Positions 1-8,483 of a stretch of DNA of 64,000 nucleotides are shown here, piece after piece (position 1 is the stretch's first letter; each line of letters starts with the position of its first letter). A model generated the notes under the pieces. That model did not search any database. It had not been told where the DNA came from and worked only from the letters and a program-made list of their open reading frames with translations. The translations under genes and the position numbers were made by a program. Where the stretch lies: NCBI RefSeq assembly GCF_014842255.1, contig NZ_JACYVH010000003.1, positions 391,223 through 455,222 of the forward strand, given 5' to 3'. The DNA is from Frigoribacterium sp. CFBP 13712. Its GTDB lineage: Bacteria; Actinomycetota; Actinomycetes; Actinomycetales; Microbacteriaceae.

Positions 1-1068
1 CGCCGACCCGCCGATGGCCCGCAGGGCGGGCACGACCTGATCGGGCCGCACCGTCCGCACCCCGACGGACCGGGCGCTGATGGCCGAGTAGGTCACCGCG
101 TCGGAGTCGACGGCGTCCACGACCGACTCGGCGTCGGACAGGTCGCCGTCCACCTCGCGCGACTCGTCGGGCGACGAGACGGTGGCGATGGTCGTGCCCG
201 AGACGCCGGACGTCGCCGCGAGGGCGCTCGCGATCCGCTCGGCACGGCCGGACGCCTCGGCCACCTCGTCCGGTGGCTGCTGCCCTGTGACGGTCGGCTG
301 CTTCAGGTCGACCCTGATGCCCTCCGGCAGGACGAGGACCCGCCCCGCACCGAGGTCGTCGTCCCCCACCGCGGCGAGCAGATCCGCCTGCTCGGCGGCG
401 TCGAGGACGACGTCGGACGTCGCGGGGTCGTCGAGCGCCGAGGGGAACCCGCTGACGTTCTCGGTGATGAACCGGCGCGAGTCCTGGCTCCAGGCGGACA
501 CGTCGACCTCGGCCAGCTGCGGTTCCGCATCCCGGAGAGAGCGCGCCCGCTGCCACGCCGTGAGGACGTCCGACGACGCCGAGGGGATCACCGTGATCCC
601 GAACCCCCGCCGCGGCGCTTCCGAGTCGCTCGTCGTCGCACCGAACTCGTGCGTGCCGAGGGACGCCTCGGCGAAGACCGAGTCGTCGGCGACCCGGCGG
701 GCGAGGTCGAGCTGGGCCGCCGTGTCGGCCTCGTCGGCCAGCACCTCGAAGGTGACGGCGCCCCGGCGCACGTCGACGTACTGCCACTCGTCGCCGACCT
801 CGCGGGCCACGAACGGCCTGATCCGCTCGGCCACGGCGGCGAGGTCGTCGTCGCCGAGATCGCTCTCGACCACGACCGTGGCCTGGGCCGTGGCACTGCC
901 CAGGGGGTAGTCGATGCCGCCGGTCTCGATCTCGACGATGCCGTCGACGCCCGCCATCGACGACTCGAAGCGCTGGCCCAGTTCGGCGGAGTCGGCGCAC
1001 CCGGCCCCGGCGAGGACGACCGCCGCGACGACGGACCCCGCGACGCATCGTCTCAGACCGCTCCGCAT
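1..1068 (-). CDS. secreted lipoprotein, C-terminus outside window
   Basis: The reading frame stays open from an ATG at 1068 to the left window edge (356 codons), so the C-terminus is missing. The N-terminus has basic residues (MRSGLRRC), a hydrophobic stretch and a lipobox ending LAGAGC, so the protein should be lipidated on Cys24 and anchored outside the membrane. The mature part is Asp/Ala-rich without Cys or membrane segments. I do not recognise the family and no enzymatic motif stands out. It is divergent from the jetA-type gene, with about 100 bases between the two starts, so a shared promoter region is likely. Confidence 0.75.
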   Translation of the reverse strand, partial: MRSGLRRCVAGSVVAAVVLAGAGCADSAELGQRFESSMAGVDGIVEIETGGIDYPLGSATAQATVVVESDLGDDDLAAVAERIRPFVAREVGDEWQYVDVRRGAVTFEVLADEADTAAQLDLARRVADDSVFAEASLGTHEFGATTSDSEAPRRGFGITVIPSASSDVLTAWQRARSLRDAEPQLAEVDVSAWSQDSRRFITENVSGFPSALDDPATSDVVLDAAEQADLLAAVGDDDLGAGRVLVLPEGIRVDLKQPTVTGQQPPDEVAEASGRAERIASALAATSGVSGTTIATVSSPDESREVDGDLSDAESVVDAVDSDAVTYSAISARSVGVRTVRPDQVVPALRAIGGSA

Positions 1069-1165
1069 CCGCTCAGTCTGGCCCCGGACCACCGTCGGCG
1101 CTTCCGTCGCAGGGCGGAACGCGCCAGTTGGTATCCTCGTCCGACGACTGCCGGAGGTCCGCTTG

Positions 1166-3007
1166 GTGAACGAATCGTCAGGGCCCGACGACGCCCTGAG
1201 CCGTGACGACGTGCGCGTCGCGCACGAGGACGACCCCACGTGGGCCCTGCTCCGCAGCTACAACAGCCGCTGGATGCTCCCGCTCTTCTCCCGTCACCTC
1301 GAGCACGCCGAGGGGCCCGTCTCGGCCGACTGGTTCCACCAGCAGGTCGCGCAGGCCCTCGAGCTGAACGCGCTCGATCAGACAGCGCCGCATCAGACAG
1401 CGCCCGCCGAGACCGCGCCCGTCCGGGCCGGAGCCGAGGAGGCGCGGGTCGGCGACTCCGGGGCGACGCCCGCCCCCGAGACCCGCACCACCCCGGCCGA
1501 CTACTGCCGGAGCTGGGTCGACAGCCGGTGGCTGATCCGCACCCGCGCCTCCTCGGCGGACGACGACGGGGCACGCCACGGCGGCCCGAGCAGCACGACG
1601 ACCGGCACCTCCCCCGCGGCCGACGGTTGGGGCGCGCTCGGCGCCGCGCACCCGAGCGGCGCGGCGGCGGGGTCGGCCCCGACGCGCGCCTCGAGCCCGC
1701 CCCCGCGCGGCGAGGCTCGCGCGCAGTACCGGCTCTCGCCCCACGCGCTCAAGGCGCTGCGGATCGTGCGCGAGCTGGTCGAGCAGGACAACGCGGTGAG
1801 CGAGGCGAGACTCGGCAGCATCGCCCACGCCGTCGGTCAGCTCGCCGGTCTCGCCGACCCGAGCCGCGAGGCGCAGACCGCTCGGATCGACGAGCAGATC
1901 GCCGAGCTGCAGCGTCGCCGCGATCGCATCGAGCAGCATGGCACCGAACCGGTCAGCCCCGACGTCCTCAAGCGGCAGGTGCGCGAGGTGGTGCGGCTGA
2001 CGGCGTCGCTGCCCGAGGACTTCCGGCAGCTGAGCAGCATGGTCGAGCAGCGGCACCGCGAGGTCGCGCGCCGGGCGACGGTCGAGCACGTCGGCAAGGG
2101 CGCGCTCGTCGAGCAGTACCTCCGTGAGAACGATCTGCTCGAGCAGACCCCCGAGGGCAGGGCCTACCGCGGTTTCGCGCAGATGCTGTCGTCGCGTGAG
2201 ATCGACGTGATGCGCGCCGACATCGAGCTGATCCTCGATCACCCCGCCGCGGCCGAGCATCTGACCGATCGGCAGCGGACGCAGCTCGAGTCGCTGATCT
2301 CGTCGCTGCTCGCCGAAGAGCAGTCGGTGCAAGAGACCTACGGGCGCTGGACGTCGTCGCTCCGCCGGTTCCTCAGCCGCTCGTCGACCGAGCGTCACCA
2401 GCGCCTCCTCACCCTCGCCGAACGTGCGCTGCACGCCGGCGGCGTCTGGGCCGAGCGACGACCGGGCCCGGCCGTGCTGCCCGTCGACGTGCTCGGGCTC
2501 GGCGCGCTCGACGTGGTCGACATCAGCCAGGCGCAGCTGCACAGCGACCGGGGGCGCCCGACCGTCGACGTGCAGGTGACCGAGGGCGACGCCACGCTGC
2601 CCGCCGCCGACCGCGCCGCGCTCCGCATCAGCTCGGGCACGAGCACCGCCGCCGTCGCGGCCACCCTCGACCGCCTGCTCGACGAGCACGAGACCGTCAC
2701 GAGCGCCGAGCTGTACGAGGCCACCGACCCCGAGTTCCGCCGACTCGGCCTCGTGCTGAGCATGCTCGACCTCGCCATCGACCGCGGCGTGGTCGACGAG
2801 ACCACCGAGACCGTCACCCTGACCGCCGGCGAACCGGCCGCACCAGGAGGCAGCAGCCCAGGAGGCGCGGGTCGAGGAGGCGCGGGTCGTCGCGTCGTCC
2901 TCCCCCGGCTCGTCTTCCGCCGACAGCCCGCACCGGGCGACGACGCCCCCGCCCCCGGCGACGACGCCTCCGCCCCGACCCCGCAGCCCGAGAGAGACAC
3001 CGTATGA
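1166..3007 (+). CDS. jetA: JetA/MksF-like condensin subunit (DUF3375)
   Basis: This resembles the kleisin-type subunit of Wadjet/MksBEF condensins (DUF3375): an N-terminal segment around PTWALLRSYNSRWMLPLF and a helical core. The gene order DUF3375-DUF4194-SMC-like ATPase supports it. I chose GTG 1166 because GGAGG lies at 1153-1157; a TTG three bases upstream is possible and longer starts lack a ribosome site. At 613 residues it is longer than the roughly 500 I expect. The excess is a low-complexity insert (about residues 74-187) and a Gly/Arg tail, both carrying copies of the window's dispersed repeat (EEARV, TRASS, GGAGRGGAGR). Its stop overlaps the next start (ATGA). Family call is from sequence pattern only. 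Confidence 0.8.
   Translation: MNESSGPDDALSRDDVRVAHEDDPTWALLRSYNSRWMLPLFSRHLEHAEGPVSADWFHQQVAQALELNALDQTAPHQTAPAETAPVRAGAEEARVGDSGATPAPETRTTPADYCRSWVDSRWLIRTRASSADDDGARHGGPSSTTTGTSPAADGWGALGAAHPSGAAAGSAPTRASSPPPRGEARAQYRLSPHALKALRIVRELVEQDNAVSEARLGSIAHAVGQLAGLADPSREAQTARIDEQIAELQRRRDRIEQHGTEPVSPDVLKRQVREVVRLTASLPEDFRQLSSMVEQRHREVARRATVEHVGKGALVEQYLRENDLLEQTPEGRAYRGFAQMLSSREIDVMRADIELILDHPAAAEHLTDRQRTQLESLISSLLAEEQSVQETYGRWTSSLRRFLSRSSTERHQRLLTLAERALHAGGVWAERRPGPAVLPVDVLGLGALDVVDISQAQLHSDRGRPTVDVQVTEGDATLPAADRAALRISSGTSTAAVAATLDRLLDEHETVTSAELYEATDPEFRRLGLVLSMLDLAIDRGVVDETTETVTLTAGEPAAPGGSSPGGAGRGGAGRRVVLPRLVFRRQPAPGDDAPAPGDDASAPTPQPERDTV
1434..1450 (+). repeat. reference copy of the dispersed 17-bp repeat
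   Basis: CCGAGGAGGCGCGGGTC is repeated, intact or with one to three changes, about 40 times in this window. Forward-type copies include 2860, 2874, 10506, 10521, 13471, 17388, 17609, 22557, 27478, 29472, 30227, 33313, 34279, 42324, 42614, 52162, 52207, 53628, 55235, 56640, 58347, 60526 and 62060. Reverse-type copies include 1541, 12630, 13565, 14606, 17101, 21533, 22601, 27330, 27777, 29586, 30196, 31657, 33275, 42168, 53645, 57308 and 62973. Copies sit in intergenic DNA and in coding linkers or termini. I see none at about 35-42 kb or 43-51.5 kb, apart from a TauB-type motif. Confidence 0.85.
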
Positions 3008-3945
3008 CCCCCGACCCGATCGACGACGTCAGCACCGAGGCAGTCGGCACCGTCCTCGGCAGCATCGATCCGAACGGCGCCGAGCCGGACGGCGCCGATC
3101 CGGACAGCGCCGATCCGGACGGCACGACGGACGCGGACGGCGCTGCTACCGACCCGTCGAGCGGGCTCCGCGACGAGCTGCCGCTGGCCGGTCGCAAGGC
3201 GCTGGTCACGCTGCTGACCCACCGCTTTATCTCGCGGGCCCGGCAGGGCGAGGCGTGGGCCGCGCTGCTCGCGTACGAGCCCGAGATCCGGGCCCGGCTC
3301 GACGAGATGTTCCTCGTGCTGGTCGTCGACCACGAGTACGAGGTCGCGTTCAAGCGGCAGAGCGGCCAGGACGACGTGCCCATCCTGCTGCGACGCGAGA
3401 AGCCGCTGTCGCGCGACGCGTCGCTGCTGATGGTCTTCCTGCGGCGCGAGCACGCGTTCAGCGACGCGCACGACGAATCGGTCGTGGTGTCGCGCGATCA
3501 GGTCGCGGAGTTCCTCGGCCGGTACCACGACGACACCGCGCACGACGAGATCCGCTCGATGCGTCGCGTCGACGCGGCCCTCGCCGCCATGGTGTCGCGC
3601 GACCTCCTCGAACCGGAGCCCGACGACCCCGCCCTCTTCGTCGTCGCCCCCGCGATCGTGCCGCTGATCACGGCCGAGCAGCTGGCTCACCTCGAGCGCG
3701 TGTTCCTCGAGGCGGCGGGGGCCGATGCGCCCGCCGACGCGAGCACGCTCGACGCCGTGGAGGAGGCGGGAGCCGACGCCGACGGACCGGTCGACGACGA
3801 CTCGGAGCCCGACGGCGACGGCGACGACGACTCCGACCTCGACGCGGACGCCGAGGCCGACCCCGATCAGGCCGCCGAGCCCCGACCCGACCCGACCGCC
3901 GTCGCCCTCGATCTCCCCCTCGACCCGGAAGCAGACCAGGCATGA
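3004..3945 (+). CDS. jetB: JetB/MksE-like condensin subunit (DUF4194)
   Basis: This is the second gene of the condensin-like operon, overlapping its upstream partner by four bases (ATGA at 3004-3007). Residues about 55-225 look like the winged-helix KITE-type subunit (DUF4194): a helix with RFISRARQGEAWAALL, then LVVDHEYEVAFKRQ and PLSRDASLLMVFLRR. In known complexes this subunit binds the kleisin. The first 50 and last 85 residues are acidic low complexity (repeats of DGADP type and DDDSEPDGDGDDD), so the folded part is about 170 residues. The stop overlaps the jetC start. Role in chromosome organisation or plasmid control is inferred from the family. Confidence 0.8.
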   Translation: MTPDPIDDVSTEAVGTVLGSIDPNGAEPDGADPDSADPDGTTDADGAATDPSSGLRDELPLAGRKALVTLLTHRFISRARQGEAWAALLAYEPEIRARLDEMFLVLVVDHEYEVAFKRQSGQDDVPILLRREKPLSRDASLLMVFLRREHAFSDAHDESVVVSRDQVAEFLGRYHDDTAHDEIRSMRRVDAALAAMVSRDLLEPEPDDPALFVVAPAIVPLITAEQLAHLERVFLEAAGADAPADASTLDAVEEAGADADGPVDDDSEPDGDGDDDSDLDADAEADPDQAAEPRPDPTAVALDLPLDPEADQA

Positions 3946-6900
3946 TCCCCGCCGACGCGACCACCGCCTCCTCGGCTCCCGCCGCCGCCGACGCCGCCGC
4001 GGCGACCGACACGGCGGACCACGCCGCGGCACCCGACCTCGGCATGTTCCACTCGGGTCAGTACCGCATCGAGCAGGTGCAGCTGCTGAACTGGGGCAGC
4101 TATTCGGGGCTGCACCGCATGCCGGTGGGGCGTGGCGGCATCGCGATCCTCGGGCCGACCGGGCGCGGCAAGTCGACGGTGCTCGACGCGATGGCCGCGG
4201 TGATCATGCCGAACCCGCAGGAGTTCAACCGGGCCGCGCGCGACGACAGCCGTCAGCGCTCCGAGCGCACCGTCTACAGCTACGCGCGCGGCAAGACCGA
4301 CGAGGTGCGCGACGCGGCGTCCGATCGAACGACGACGCGGTTCCTCCGTCCGCTGGGCGAGGCGTTCGCGAGCGGCGCCGCCATCACGTACGCGACCGAG
4401 CTCGGGCAGACCCTCACCGCGGTGCGTCTCGCCTGGATCGGCACCGACACCTCCAGCCAGGACGACGTGACGCAGGCCAGCGTCTACCTGCTCGTCCGCG
4501 GGCCCTTCGATCTCAGCCGGCTGACCGAGGTCAAGCGCGATGCGAGCAGCTCGAGTCCACTGACGAAGGGCTCCCTCGCGCGCCTCCTCGACCCCGTCCG
4601 CGATCTCGTCACGTACTCGCAGCCCGAGTTCCGCGTGCAGCTGTGCGGCGAGCTCGGGATCGGCGGCAGCGACGAGTCGCAGCTGAAGGCGCTGACGCTG
4701 CTGCGCCGTGCGCAGGCGTCGAAGGGCGTCTTCTCGATCGACGAGCTGTTCAAGTCGTTCGTGCTCACGCAGCCCAAGGCGCTCTCGCGCTGGGAGACCA
4801 CGCTCGGCACGTACCGCGAGGCCTCGGCGCTCTACGACGTCTTCGAGACGACGCGCAAGAAGCTCGGCGTGCTCGAGCCGGTGCCCGCGCTGGCCGACCG
4901 CTACGAGATCGCCGGCCACGACGCGACCGAGAAGCGCCGCCTCGTCGACGAGCGCCACGGCCCGAGCCGACTGCGCGTCTGGCTGGCCGAGAAGGTCGGC
5001 AGCTGGGTCAGCGGTGAGGTCGACCGGGTCACGACCGAGAAGCGCGCCCTGTCCGAGGCGAGGAGGCGCGCGGCCGACGACGACACCGCCGCGTTCCGTG
5101 CCCGTGAGCAGGCTCTGGCCCGCATCGGCGATCTCGGCGGCGACCCCTCCCAGTCGCTCCGTCAGCTCGTGGCGACCGCCGAGCGCGACCTCGCCGTGGT
5201 CCAGCGCGAACGGCGGCGCTTCGCGACGGCCCTCGACGGCACGGGCGAGTCGGTGCCGACGTCCGAGAAGCAGCTCGTCGCGCTGCGGCAGCGTGCCGAG
5301 CGACTCGCCGACGAGGACGCGGCCGCCCGGGCCGCCGCGGACGACGTCCGCGGCGAGCTCGCCGCCCGCATCGGCGAGACCAAGCGCGCCCTGTCGGCCC
5401 GCGAGGCGCAGCGCCGCTCGTTCGAGCTGCGCGGCAGCAACGTGCCCGACGACGCGGCCGAACGACGACTGCGCATCGCCGAGGGCACCGGGATCCCCGT
5501 CGCGGGTCTGCCTTACGCCGGCGAGCTGTTCGAGGTCGCCGCCGCGCACACCGACTGGACGGTCGCGATCGAGCGGGTCGTCGGCGACCTGGCCACGCAC
5601 CTCCTGGTCGACCGCGCGCAGTTCGACGCCGTGCGCCGCTTCGTCAACGACCACGACATGCGCGGCCGCATCACGCTGGTGCCCGCGGCGACCGGCGTCG
5701 AGCCCGAGCACGACGCCGTGCCGCGCACCGTGCCCGCGATGCTGCAGTTCGACGAGGGCAGCCCGTTCTTCGGCTGGCTGTTCGACGAGATCGTCGCCGA
5801 GCGCAGCGTGCTCTGCGTCGAGGGGCCCGACGACCTCGACGGCTCGCTGCCCGCCGGGGCCCGGGGCGCCGTGACGCGTGCCGGTCTCCGCACGGGCACG
5901 CGGGGCCGCGTCGTCAAGGACGACCGCCGCTCTCGCTCGTGGATCGGCCTCGACAACGGCTCCCGCGTCGCCGAGCTCGCGGACGAGATCGCGTCGCTCG
6001 AACGCGACCTCACCGTCGCACGCGCCGCATGGGACACCGCCGAGGCCGAGTCGACGGCGCGACGCCGGGTGCTCGACGCCGTCGCGCGGTCGACCGAGTT
6101 CTCGTGGGCGGACATCGACACCGCGCCGGCTCAGGCGCGACTCGACGATCTGCAGGGTCAGCTCGACCGGCTCGCCGACGAGCGGCCCGAGCTCGCCACG
6201 CTCCAGGCCGACGCCCGCCGTCACGACGACGAGCGCTCGGCGGCGACGCGTCGTCTGGCCGAGCTCGACCACGAGCTCGCGCGACTCGAGGCGGAGCACT
6301 CGACCCTGGTCGACATCGAGGACGCCTTCAGCGACGCCCTGACCGGGGCCGATCCGCTCACCGACCACGAGCGCGCCCTGCTCGCACCGCTGCCGTTCGC
6401 CGCGCCGCGCGAGGTGGCCGACGTCGAGCGGTCGCACCGCGAGGCGCTGTCGCTGCTGCGCGGGCAGATCGACGGCCACGACCGCGAACGCACGCAGGCC
6501 GAGAACACCCTCGTGCTGATCTTCGAGCGGTACCTCGAGCTCGACCGCACGGCCGGGATCGACGCGTCGATCGACAGCCTCGACGCGGTCAAGGCGATCC
6601 ACCGCACGCTCGTCGACGACGCCCTGCCGAACGCGAAGGAGGACTGGCTGGCCAAGGCCGGCGCCGACATGGGCGACAGCCTGCGCGCGCTGCTCGTGCA
6701 GATCGAGGAGGACGGCCACGTCATCCGTCGCGGCGTGCGGCCCATCTCGCAGGCGCTTCGGGCGATCGAGTTCCGTCAGGGGTCGACGCTCGACATCGAG
6801 CCGAAGCCCGTGTCGAATAGCGACCTCGTCGAGTTCAAGCGGACGCTGCGCACGCACATCGGCGATCGGGCGGGTGCTCCCCGCGACGCGGCCGAGATCG

Positions 6901-7427
6901 AGCGGCGGTTCGTCACCCTCCGACGCGACCTCGCGCACCTCGAGGAGCGCTCGAAGATCGGCGACGCCTGGCGCCGCCGCGTGCTCGACGCGCGCGAGCA
7001 CTACCAGTTCCGCGCCATCGAGACCCGGGTCGACGGCACGCAGATCGTGCACGAGGGCGTGGCCGGCAAGTCGGGCGGCGAGGGGCAGGAGCTGATCGCG
7101 TTCGTGCTCGGCGCGGCCCTCCGCTTCCGGCTCGGCGACGGCACCGACCGGGTGCCGACCTACGCGCCGATCGTGCTCGACGAGGGGTTCGTCAAGGCCG
7201 ACGACGAGTACACCGGGCGGTCGCTCGCGGCGCTGACGTCGCTCGGGTTCCAGCTCGTCGTGGGTGCGCCCCGCGACAAGGTGAACGCGTTCGAGCAGCA
7301 CGTCGAGAGCGTGGCGTACATCTCGAGCGACCCCGCGCATCCCGAGCTGTCGCGCATCTACCCGCTGACGATCCGCCAGGCGATGGAGGTCGAACGCCAC
7401 GGCCTCGACCCCGCCGCGCTCGCCTGA
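3942..7427 (+). CDS. jetC: JetC/MksB SMC-like ATPase
   Basis: This 1161-residue protein is the ATPase of a Wadjet/MksBEF-type condensin. It has an N-terminal Walker A (GPTGRGKST, residues 71-79), two long Glu/Arg/Ala-rich coiled-coil arms around a central hinge-like segment near residues 500-640, and a C-terminal signature (GKSGGEGQ, about 1042-1049) followed by Walker B (PIVLDEGF, about 1076-1083). ATG 3942 overlaps the jetB stop and gives an Ala-rich lead of 30 residues before the head. In the family it dimerises and translocates on DNA. The next gene is CsbD-like, not the DUF3322/DUF2220 JetD/MksG nuclease, so this locus looks like a three-subunit version. Confidence 0.88.
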   Translation: MIPADATTASSAPAAADAAAATDTADHAAAPDLGMFHSGQYRIEQVQLLNWGSYSGLHRMPVGRGGIAILGPTGRGKSTVLDAMAAVIMPNPQEFNRAARDDSRQRSERTVYSYARGKTDEVRDAASDRTTTRFLRPLGEAFASGAAITYATELGQTLTAVRLAWIGTDTSSQDDVTQASVYLLVRGPFDLSRLTEVKRDASSSSPLTKGSLARLLDPVRDLVTYSQPEFRVQLCGELGIGGSDESQLKALTLLRRAQASKGVFSIDELFKSFVLTQPKALSRWETTLGTYREASALYDVFETTRKKLGVLEPVPALADRYEIAGHDATEKRRLVDERHGPSRLRVWLAEKVGSWVSGEVDRVTTEKRALSEARRRAADDDTAAFRAREQALARIGDLGGDPSQSLRQLVATAERDLAVVQRERRRFATALDGTGESVPTSEKQLVALRQRAERLADEDAAARAAADDVRGELAARIGETKRALSAREAQRRSFELRGSNVPDDAAERRLRIAEGTGIPVAGLPYAGELFEVAAAHTDWTVAIERVVGDLATHLLVDRAQFDAVRRFVNDHDMRGRITLVPAATGVEPEHDAVPRTVPAMLQFDEGSPFFGWLFDEIVAERSVLCVEGPDDLDGSLPAGARGAVTRAGLRTGTRGRVVKDDRRSRSWIGLDNGSRVAELADEIASLERDLTVARAAWDTAEAESTARRRVLDAVARSTEFSWADIDTAPAQARLDDLQGQLDRLADERPELATLQADARRHDDERSAATRRLAELDHELARLEAEHSTLVDIEDAFSDALTGADPLTDHERALLAPLPFAAPREVADVERSHREALSLLRGQIDGHDRERTQAENTLVLIFERYLELDRTAGIDASIDSLDAVKAIHRTLVDDALPNAKEDWLAKAGADMGDSLRALLVQIEEDGHVIRRGVRPISQALRAIEFRQGSTLDIEPKPVSNSDLVEFKRTLRTHIGDRAGAPRDAAEIERRFVTLRRDLAHLEERSKIGDAWRRRVLDAREHYQFRAIETRVDGTQIVHEGVAGKSGGEGQELIAFVLGAALRFRLGDGTDRVPTYAPIVLDEGFVKADDEYTGRSLAALTSLGFQLVVGAPRDKVNAFEQHVESVAYISSDPAHPELSRIYPLTIRQAMEVERHGLDPAALA

Positions 7428-7577
7428 CCTCGTCGGCGCCGTCCGGCGCCGCCGCGCGCTGCCTGCACCCCTCCCGTGCAGCGGCTGGGAACTCGCCCGG
7501 GGGCCGTCCCGGCGCCCGGCTTCGGCCTACCGTCCACGTCTGCCGGGACTCTCCGGCGAGAGACCGAAGGGGACAAC

Positions 7578-7751
7578 ATGTCCGTTGGAGACAAGGCAAA
7601 AGATTTCGTCCAGAAGGCAGCCGGTCACGTCGAGGAGGCCGTCGGCAAGAAGACCGACGACCCCGAGCTCACCGCGCAGGGCCAGAAGGACAAGTCGATG
7701 AGCGAAGACCGTCTGCAGACCGAGAAGGCCAAGGACGGCGACCTCAAGTAG
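7578..7751 (+). CDS. CsbD-like small stress protein
   Basis: The 57-residue, highly charged product starts MSVGDKAKDFVQKAAGHVEE and ends in Lys/Asp-rich sequence. The pattern K-A-K-D...A-G-H-V-E-E-A-V-G-K-K, with a short linker and a KDK...Q-T-E-K-A-K-D end, matches the CsbD/YjbJ family of small soluble proteins linked to general stress. The start is set by AAGGGGACAAC just upstream of ATG 7578; a longer frame from 7476 has no ribosome site. It stands alone between the jetABC operon and the hairpin at 7773. The biochemical role of the family is unknown. Confidence 0.8.
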   Translation: MSVGDKAKDFVQKAAGHVEEAVGKKTDDPELTAQGQKDKSMSEDRLQTEKAKDGDLK

Positions 7752-7772
7752 GCAGCCCCACCGCATCACGCA

Positions 7773-7824
7773 CCGCGAGGTGGACGAGACGCCGCGATCA
7801 CGCCGGCTCTCGTCCGCCTCGCGG
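7773..7824. terminator. bidirectional hairpin between convergent genes
   Basis: Arms 7773-7789 (CCGCGAGGTGGACGAGA) and 7808-7824 are complementary at 16 of 17 positions around an 18-base loop. The site lies between the stops of the convergent CsbD-like and TetR genes, so it probably ends both transcripts. There is no T-run, as is usual in high-GC actinobacteria. Confidence 0.65.
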
Positions 7825-7832
7825 TTCGTCGT

Positions 7833-8483
7833 TCAGGCGCAGCGGGCGCCGGTCTCGTGCTCGACGAACACCCACATCCACTCCAGGGCGAGCTCCGAGG
7901 TCAGCCCCGGCGCCTTCTGAGCGAGCTGCGTCGCCACACCGTCGCTGTAGGCCGCGAGCTTGAGCGCCAGCTCCGACGCGTCGCCGACCGCGAGCGACGG
8001 GAACACCCCGCCGGCCCCACGACGCAGCGTGCGCGTCAGGCAGGCCTCCCACACGCGGATCCGCTCGACGTACTCCTCGGCCACCGCGGGCTTGCGGGCG
8101 ACCGCCGTCCAGTAGTCCGACCACAGACGCCAGTGCTCGTCGCTCGCGTCAGTCGCGGCGAACAGGGGCTCGATCAGCATCCGCACCCCGGCGACGGGGT
8201 CGGGCTCGGCGTCGACCGCCTCGATGATCGACGAGTAGAACCGCGCCGTCTCGAGCACGACGACCTCGTTGAGGATCTGCGCGACGCTCTCGAAGTGATA
8301 CGTGACGGTGCCGACCGACACCCCTGCCTCCCCTGCGATGTCGCGCAGCCGGGTCGCACCGAGCCCCTCGCGGAGGATCACCCCGCGCGCCGCTTCGACG
8401 ATCTGCGCCCGGCGTTCGGCGGGCTTCCGCCGTGCCCCGCCGCCGGCGGCGCCCGCTGCCCCGGCACCCTGCGCCGACATCAT
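7833..8483 (-). CDS. TetR-family transcriptional regulator
   Basis: A 216-residue one-domain regulator. Residues about 45-64 form the helix-turn-helix (LRDIAGEAGVSVGTVTYHF), typical of TetR; the rest is the variable ligand-binding helical domain. ATG 8483 overlaps the hydrolase stop (ATGA), so it is the last gene of a transporter-hydrolase operon. A natural target is the perfect inverted repeat at the operon head (16315-16336), which would give feedback control by the imported or hydrolysed substrate. The ligand is unknown. A Gly/Ala-rich lead (residues 5-17) precedes the domain. Family call is firm; the operator link is inference. Confidence 0.9.
   Translation of the reverse strand: MMSAQGAGAAGAAGGGARRKPAERRAQIVEAARGVILREGLGATRLRDIAGEAGVSVGTVTYHFESVAQILNEVVVLETARFYSSIIEAVDAEPDPVAGVRMLIEPLFAATDASDEHWRLWSDYWTAVARKPAVAEEYVERIRVWEACLTRTLRRGAGGVFPSLAVGDASELALKLAAYSDGVATQLAQKAPGLTSELALEWMWVFVEHETGARCA

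Noticed and set aside
914-1165. Longer N-terminus for the JetA-like protein
   Set aside because: The extra 84 residues overlap the divergent lipoprotein gene, are low quality and have no ribosome site, while GGAGG precedes GTG 1166.
5050-5072. Repeat-like GAGGAGGCGCG in jetC
   Set aside because: It lies in a conserved coiled-coil stretch with normal codons and only part of the repeat matches.
3867-7400. Very long open frame on the minus strand opposite the jetC gene
   Set aside because: Arg/Ala/Glu-biased, no family pattern and no ribosome site. It is a mirror of codon bias in high-GC DNA. The same holds for other long antisense frames in the window.
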